From Mycobacterium sp. AZCC_0083 (GTDB lineage: Bacteria > Actinomycetota > Actinomycetes > Mycobacteriales > Mycobacteriaceae): a stretch of 64,000 nucleotides of DNA. Shown here one piece after another: positions 59,947 through 64,000 of this stretch (position 1 is its first letter; every line of letters begins with the position of its first letter). The stretch covers positions 1-64,000 of the forward strand of contig NZ_JACHGP010000011.1 in the NCBI RefSeq assembly GCF_014202335.1, written 5' to 3'. The notes beneath the pieces were generated by a model. That model worked only from the letters and a program-made list of their open reading frames with translations, was not told the DNA's origin and searched no databases. Made by a program: the position numbers and the translations under genes.

Positions 59947-59953
59947 CTGTCCA
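59940..59953. promoter_or_regulatory. TetR operator over the TetR start codon
   Basis: TGGACACCTGTCCA is a palindrome with six-base arms around CC. It overlaps the GTG start of the TetR gene (59944-59946), so binding would block its expression. The same motif occurs at 60099-60112 and, imperfectly, at 52806 and 53599. Confidence 0.6.
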
Positions 59954-60098
59954 GAATAGTCGAATCAGTAACGCCGTACAAGGGCGCGGAGAAGCTCCTG
60001 GCACACCGCTCGCGGGCGCCAACTGAAGCTCAATAGGCCAGTACCATAAGCAAAAAGGGATAGCAGTGCTTCGCCACATCCCTGGCGGATAGCATGAG

Positions 60099-60112
60099 TG
60101 GACAACTGTCCA
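60099..60112. promoter_or_regulatory. TetR operator before the DapB-like gene
   Basis: TGGACAACTGTCCA has the same six-base arms as the site over the TetR start at 59940. It lies 23 bases before the DapB-like start codon at 60136, in the divergent intergenic region. Confidence 0.6.
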
Positions 60113-60135
60113 AATTGATTCACGAGGAGCTCTCC

Positions 60136-61233
60136 ATGGCAATCCGAGTCGCTCACATCGGTACCGGAAACGTCGGGCGGCTGGCACTGGCCGGACTCAT
60201 CGACAATCCGCAGTTCGAGCTCACCGGCCTCTGCGTGTCGTCGGAGGCCAAGGTCGGCAAGGACGCGGGCGAGCTTGCCGGGCTCGATGATTCCACCGGG
60301 ATCACGGCCACGACGGACTTGGACGCCGTGCTGGCGACCGACCCCGAATGCGTCGTGTACTGCGCGATGGCCGACAACCGAATGGGCCGGGCGATGAAGG
60401 ACGTCAAACGCATCTTGGCCGCAGGTATCAACGTGGTCGGTTCTGCGCCGGTACCGCTGCAGTATCCGTGGCACGTCCTGCCGGACGAGTACATCGCACC
60501 GTTGGAAGACACGGCACGCCAGGCGAACTCGAGCCTGTTCATCACGGGTGTGGATCCGGGGTTCATCAACGACCTGATCCCGTTTGCATTTGCCTCCACC
60601 TGTCAGAGGATCGAGCAGGTGCGCTGCACGGAGATCGCCGACTACGCCAGCTATGACGGCGCCACCGTCATGTTCGACGTGATGGGGTTCGGCAAACCAC
60701 TCGACGAGGTTCCGCTGCAGCTACAGCCGGGCATGCTGGGGATGGCATGGGGCTCGGCGATCCGTCAGTTGGCAGCCGGACTCGGCATCGAGCTCGACGA
60801 GATCGCCGAATCCTACGAACGCGAGCCCGCGCCAGTGGCGTTCGACGTCGCCGCCGGCCACATCCCCAAGGGGAGTCAAGCCGCGCTGCGTTTCGAAATC
60901 CGCGGCATGGTCGGGGCGCACCCCGCGATCGTCGTCGAGCACGTCACCCGCCTGCGGCAGGACCTGCGCCCGGACTGGCTTCAACCCGCGCAGCCCGGCG
61001 GTTCATATCGCGTCGAGATCGTCGGCGAGCCGTCCTACGCCGTGCACATCTGCCCGACCAGCCGCAAGGGTGACCACAACCATGCAGCCATCGTGGCCGC
61101 AGCGGGGCGGATCGTAAACGCCATTCCCGCCGTGGTCGCCGCGCCCGCAGGAATCAGGACGACGCTCGACCTGCCGCTGGTCACGGGGAAGGGTGTCTAC
61201 GCGACGCCCCGCGCTGCACCGGCCATCCGCTGA
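60136..61233 (+). CDS. DapB-like NAD(P)-dependent dehydrogenase/reductase
   Basis: This 365-residue protein has an N-terminal dihydrodipicolinate-reductase-like Rossmann fold (RVAHIGTGNVGRLALAGLID) and CVVYCAMADNRMGRAMKDVK, ILAAGINVVGSAPVPLQYPW, with a C-terminal domain carrying VDPGFINDLIPFAFASTCQR. It matches the group often annotated in mycobacteria as NAD(P)H-dependent amine or DapB-like dehydrogenase; it is not a lysine-pathway DapB, which is about 100 residues shorter. GAGGAG precedes ATG 60136. The substrate is not known. Confidence 0.85.
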   Translation: MAIRVAHIGTGNVGRLALAGLIDNPQFELTGLCVSSEAKVGKDAGELAGLDDSTGITATTDLDAVLATDPECVVYCAMADNRMGRAMKDVKRILAAGINVVGSAPVPLQYPWHVLPDEYIAPLEDTARQANSSLFITGVDPGFINDLIPFAFASTCQRIEQVRCTEIADYASYDGATVMFDVMGFGKPLDEVPLQLQPGMLGMAWGSAIRQLAAGLGIELDEIAESYEREPAPVAFDVAAGHIPKGSQAALRFEIRGMVGAHPAIVVEHVTRLRQDLRPDWLQPAQPGGSYRVEIVGEPSYAVHICPTSRKGDHNHAAIVAAAGRIVNAIPAVVAAPAGIRTTLDLPLVTGKGVYATPRAAPAIR

Positions 61234-61255
61234 GGCCGCCCACCCGCTTACCAAT

Positions 61256-61296
61256 TAGTACGCTAAGCGTAGTACATTAGTTGAGTAAGCGTACTA
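61256..61296. promoter_or_regulatory. Operator region of the MFS gene
   Basis: TAGTACGCT (61256-61264) and AGCGTACTA (61288-61296) are perfect nine-base arms 23 bases apart; ACGCT-A-AGCGT sits at the left arm. The same half-site TAGTACG occurs before the MarR gene (63004-63010). A MarR dimer pair could bind here and repress the exporter. Confidence 0.55.
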
Positions 61297-61309
61297 GGAG
61301 GCAGGGTCG

Positions 61310-61330
61310 TTGAGTCTGGGGTCGCGGTGA
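61310..61330 (+). CDS. Possible six-residue leader peptide
   Basis: The only strong ribosome-binding site here, AGGAGG (61296-61301), is spaced for TTG 61310, which begins a six-codon frame (MSLGSR) ending in TGA. That TGA overlaps the GTG start of the MFS gene in the form GTGA. This suggests that the exporter is translated by coupling to a tiny leader frame; it could also be chance. Confidence 0.35.
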   Translation: MSLGSR

Positions 61331-62631
61331 AGCGCTACCTGACCTCAACATTCTCGGCTCTCGGCGTACGCGACTATCGCCGGTTCGCGGTCGGTCAGGC
61401 GATCTCGGTCAGCGGCACCTGGATGCAGAAACTCGCCCAGGGATGGCTGGTGCTCGAGCTGACGAACTCGCCGGTGTTGCTCGGTGTCACGGTTGCCATG
61501 CAGCAGCTCCCGACCCTGCTGTTCACCACTGTCGGCGGGGCGCTCGCCGATCGATTCGACAAGCGCACGATTCTGCTGTGGATGGCCATCGGAGCGACGC
61601 TGCCTGCGCTCGCCTTGGGAGTGCTCGTCCAGCTGCACCTCGTTCAGGTCTGGATCGTGTTGCTGGCAGCGCTGATTCAAGGTCTGTTCGACGCGGTGGA
61701 GAAGCCTGCCCGGCTCACCGTCGTCAACGACATCGCCACTCCCGCGACGCTGACCAACGCCGTCATGTTCAACGGCATCATCCAGGACAGTGGCAAGGTC
61801 GCCGGTCCCGCGATCGCTGGGATTCTGATCTCCTCGGTCGGCATCTCGGCGGCGTTCTTCATCAACGCACTTTCCTACCTGCCGGTGGTCGTGGCTTTGC
61901 TGCTGATCAAGCCGCACGTACCCGTCGGCCCCGTCGCCACCTTCAAGGCCATGGGCAACCTCACCGGCACGCTGCGCTACGTCGCCGGGCGCCCCAAACT
62001 GGCCGCCGCCCTGGCGCTGATGACCGTGGCGGGTCTACTCGCCTACAACTGGAACGTCTTGCTGCCGACGCTGACCCGTGACGTGTTCCACGGCGATGCG
62101 CGCATCGTGGGGTTCGCCTTCACCAGCATGGGTCTTGGCGCCGTGCTGGGCGGAGTGGCCCTCGCCGGCTTCCTCAAGCCGGGCTCGCGCAGGCTGATCA
62201 TCAACGGATGCGTCTTCGCCGCATTCCTGGTCCTCCTCGGACTGGCACCCACCCTCGGCGTCGCCTACGTCTTGCTGTTCGGGGTTGGCGCGTTCAGCGT
62301 GACGTTCCGGGCGACCGCCACCGCATTGCTCCAGCTCTACGCGGACCCTCAGATGCGGGGGCGGGTCATCTCTCTGCTCGTCCTGGCCACCGCGGGTACC
62401 ACGCCGATCGGAGGCCCCATCATCGGTTGGATCTGCGAGCACTCGAGCCCGCGCGTCGCCTGCATGGTCGGCGGGCTCGGCACCGCCCTGGCCGCGCTGG
62501 CGTGCTTCGTGTACCTGCAAGCGAAACGCTCGGTGGCGGAACAGGATTACGAGAGCGTGACCAGCCGCTCGAGCGATGGCAACGCGGCGAAGATGGCATG
62601 CCGATCGTCCTCGGAGAGCCGCCCGACCTGA
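61327..62631 (+). CDS. MFS exporter (MFS_3, enterobactin-exporter-like)
   Basis: This protein of 434 residues has ten to twelve hydrophobic segments and the MFS_3 pattern: FSALGVRDYRRFAVGQAISV, SGTWMQKLAQGWLVLELTNS, GGALADRFDKRTILLW (motif A), and FDAVEKPARLTVVNDIA with the P-A-R conserved in that group; MRGRVISLLVLATAGTTPIG lies in the second half. Members export siderophores or drugs. The last 85 bases overlap the convergent MarR gene. Start GTG 61327 has no ribosome-binding site of its own apart from the leader frame. Confidence 0.88.
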   Translation: MKRYLTSTFSALGVRDYRRFAVGQAISVSGTWMQKLAQGWLVLELTNSPVLLGVTVAMQQLPTLLFTTVGGALADRFDKRTILLWMAIGATLPALALGVLVQLHLVQVWIVLLAALIQGLFDAVEKPARLTVVNDIATPATLTNAVMFNGIIQDSGKVAGPAIAGILISSVGISAAFFINALSYLPVVVALLLIKPHVPVGPVATFKAMGNLTGTLRYVAGRPKLAAALALMTVAGLLAYNWNVLLPTLTRDVFHGDARIVGFAFTSMGLGAVLGGVALAGFLKPGSRRLIINGCVFAAFLVLLGLAPTLGVAYVLLFGVGAFSVTFRATATALLQLYADPQMRGRVISLLVLATAGTTPIGGPIIGWICEHSSPRVACMVGGLGTALAALACFVYLQAKRSVAEQDYESVTSRSSDGNAAKMACRSSSESRPT

Positions 62632-62999
62632 TGGGCCAGGAACTCGTTCGCACGCTGGCGGGACGCGGCCAGTAGATCATGACCGTGGGCGGTGATGACC
62701 ACCACGAAACTACGACCGTCCTCCGGGTCGACCCTGCGCTCCAGATAGTCCGTCTCTTCCAGCCTCGCCACCAGCCGGGTCACCGAGGACTTGCTGATCT
62801 GCTCGCGCCGCGCCAAGTCGCCGACCCGCAGCGGGCCGTGTCGTTGGATGGTGGACAGCGCCGAGATCTGCGACATCGTGAGCTCGGTCTGGGACCTCTT
62901 GCGCAACTTCCTCGTCAGTCGGAGGCTGACGTCCTGAAGCGCGGCGACCTCGTCTGCGTGGACTACCGCGGCCGGTTGCATGGGGTTTGACACCTTCAC
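62547..62999 (-). CDS. MarR-family transcriptional regulator
   Basis: This 150-residue MarR protein has the helix-turn-helix VGDLARREQISKSSVTRLVA, the wing YLERRVDPEDGRSFVVVITA and dimerisation helices. It is transcribed against the MFS gene and overlaps its 3' end by 85 bases. A TAGTACG half-site just upstream of its start resembles the arms of the repeat before the MFS gene, so it probably controls itself and the exporter. Starts at 62999 (GTG) or a later ATG are possible. Confidence 0.9.
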   Translation of the reverse strand: MKVSNPMQPAAVVHADEVAALQDVSLRLTRKLRKRSQTELTMSQISALSTIQRHGPLRVGDLARREQISKSSVTRLVARLEETDYLERRVDPEDGRSFVVVITAHGHDLLAASRQRANEFLAHQVGRLSEDDRHAIFAALPSLERLVTLS

Positions 63000-63125
63000 A
63001 GACTAGTACGGTCGTGCAACCATTTCGAGGATTCGGCTACCCAGCCCAGAGTGGCGAACGGAATGCCTGATCGCGGCTGGGAGTTTGCAGCTACAGTTCT
63101 TCCCTACGCGACTGGAGGTCGGCGG

Positions 63126-63992
63126 ATGCAGGTTGGCGTGGTGTTCCCCCAGACGGAACTGGGTGGCGACGTCGGTGCGGTGCGCGCCTACGGCGAACAA
63201 GTCGAGGCGCTGGGATATCGACACGTACTGGCGTTCGACCACGTCGTCGGCGCCGACCCGTTGGTGCACACCGGCTGGAACGGCCCCTACGACGTGCAGA
63301 CCACATTCCACGAGCCCATGGTGTTGTTCGGCTTCCTTGCCGGTATCACGCGCTCGCTCGAATTCGTGACAGGCGTCATCATCCTTCCGCAACGCCAGAC
63401 CGTCCTAGTCGCGAAGCAAGCCGCCGAGGTCGATCTCTTGTCATCGGGCCGGTTTCGACTTGGCGTCGGCATCGGCTGGAACAAAGTCGAATACGAAGCG
63501 CTCGGTGAGGACTTCGGAAATCGCGGCAAGCGGTCAGAGGAACAGATCGAGTTGATGCGCCGGCTGTGGACCGAAGAGTCGGTGACGTTCGACGGCAAGT
63601 TCCACACCGTCACCGGAGCCGGGCTTGCGCCGTTGCCCGTCCAACGTCCGATTCCGGTGTGGATCGGCGCCGGCTCGACACGTGGCTACGAGCGTGCGGG
63701 CCGGATCGCCGACGGTTGGTTCCCCATGGTCGTGCCCGGCCCGGCACTCGACGCAGCGCGCGAAGTGGTGGATCAAGCTGCCGTGGACGCGGGCCGGGAT
63801 CCCAAGGACCTCGGCATGGAGGCGTGGGTCAAGTGGCAGGGCAGCGCCGACGACGTTCTCGCCAAGGTGGACAAGTGGGTCAACGGCGGCGCATCCCACA
63901 TCTCGATCAACACCATGGGCGCGGGTCTGGAGACGGTCGACGACCACTTGGCCGCCTTGACGGCGGTGGCCGAAGCCCTACCGAAAGGCTAA
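63126..63992 (+). CDS. LLM-class F420-dependent oxidoreductase
   Basis: The 288-residue protein has the LLM TIM-barrel pattern: MQVGVVFPQTELGGDVGAVR, YGEQVEALGYRHVLAFDHVV, FVTGVIILPQRQTVLVAKQA, DLLSSGRFRLGVGIGWNKVE and IPVWIGAGSTRGYERAGRIA. The G-R-F-x-L-G-V-G-x-G-W-N segment is the mark of TIGR03619-type F420 enzymes of mycobacteria. ATG 63126 is in the family position; the frame opens earlier without a usual start signal. The gene ends eight bases before the window end. It is divergent from the MarR gene and its substrate is unknown. Confidence 0.9.
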   Translation: MQVGVVFPQTELGGDVGAVRAYGEQVEALGYRHVLAFDHVVGADPLVHTGWNGPYDVQTTFHEPMVLFGFLAGITRSLEFVTGVIILPQRQTVLVAKQAAEVDLLSSGRFRLGVGIGWNKVEYEALGEDFGNRGKRSEEQIELMRRLWTEESVTFDGKFHTVTGAGLAPLPVQRPIPVWIGAGSTRGYERAGRIADGWFPMVVPGPALDAAREVVDQAAVDAGRDPKDLGMEAWVKWQGSADDVLAKVDKWVNGGASHISINTMGAGLETVDDHLAALTAVAEALPKG

Positions 63993-64000
63993 CTGCCGGT

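Noticed and set aside
1..64000. CRISPR arrays, tRNA or rRNA genes
   Set aside because: No regularly spaced direct repeats and no cloverleaf-like or rRNA-like segment were noticed on either strand; a tRNA scan would be needed to exclude a diverged tRNA.

Overview
The window is high-GC actinobacterial DNA, almost certainly from a fast-growing mycobacterium (Mycolicibacterium-type). The evidence is a six-gene mceA-F operon, an MspA-type porin, a CYP51 nearly identical in plan to the mycobacterial sterol 14-alpha-demethylase, a Ddn-like deazaflavin oxidoreductase, an NDMA-dependent (mycofactocin-type) alcohol dehydrogenase, a fused two-domain FadE and very many short-chain dehydrogenases (SDRs) with TetR or MarR regulators. 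It reads as an accessory catabolic and lipid-metabolism region. No tRNA, rRNA, CRISPR array, transposase or phage gene is visible.

Layout. 0-6 kb: gene remnants, a MarR regulator, a decayed Mrr-like restriction endonuclease, then an aromatic ammonia-lyase homologue that lacks the Ala-Ser-Gly MIO tripeptide, its LysR neighbour and a divergent amino-acid-type ABC binding lipoprotein. 6.3-9 kb: NDMA-dependent alcohol dehydrogenase, SRPBCC protein, SDR. 9.2-22.2 kb: a cycloeucalenol-cycloisomerase-like membrane protein with an SDR, a secreted protein, a complete mceA-F operon with no yrbE permease genes, a TetR gene and another SDR. Four promoters in 6.2-22.3 kb carry the same palindrome (best copy TTATGGCGCACGCCATAA), suggesting one regulon. 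22.4-26 kb: aldo/keto reductase, methyltransferase, MspA porin, proline-rich secreted protein, DoxX.

26-32 kb: regulators, a hemerythrin/Ddn pair under a MarR operator, and a dense run of broken genes (truncated SDRs, frameshifted membrane protein, FMN reductase with an in-frame stop). 31.8-46 kb: a catabolic region with meta-cleavage-type enzymes (flavoprotein hydroxylase, extradiol dioxygenase, FAH-family hydrolase, acyl-CoA ligase, GPH transporter, SDRs, LLM flavin enzyme), several promoters sharing a TTGACA-N2-YRTCAA site around a TetR gene. 45.9-53.6 kb: amidohydrolase, LLM oxidoreductase, crotonase, SMP-30 lactonase and a LuxE-LuxC-like acid-reductase pair. 53.7-64 kb: four TetR genes, each near an inverted repeat, fused FadE, CYP51, a DapB-like dehydrogenase, an MFS exporter with a convergent MarR gene, and a final LLM enzyme.

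Taken together, lipid or sterol-like substrate uptake (Mce, MspA porin), side-chain and ring oxidation (FadE, crotonase, P450, LLM, hydroxylase, dioxygenase) and acid/aldehyde/alcohol interconversion (LuxE/LuxC, ADH, SDRs) sit side by side. The substrate cannot be read from sequence alone. All family calls are by eye from motifs and residue patterns; no database search was run.
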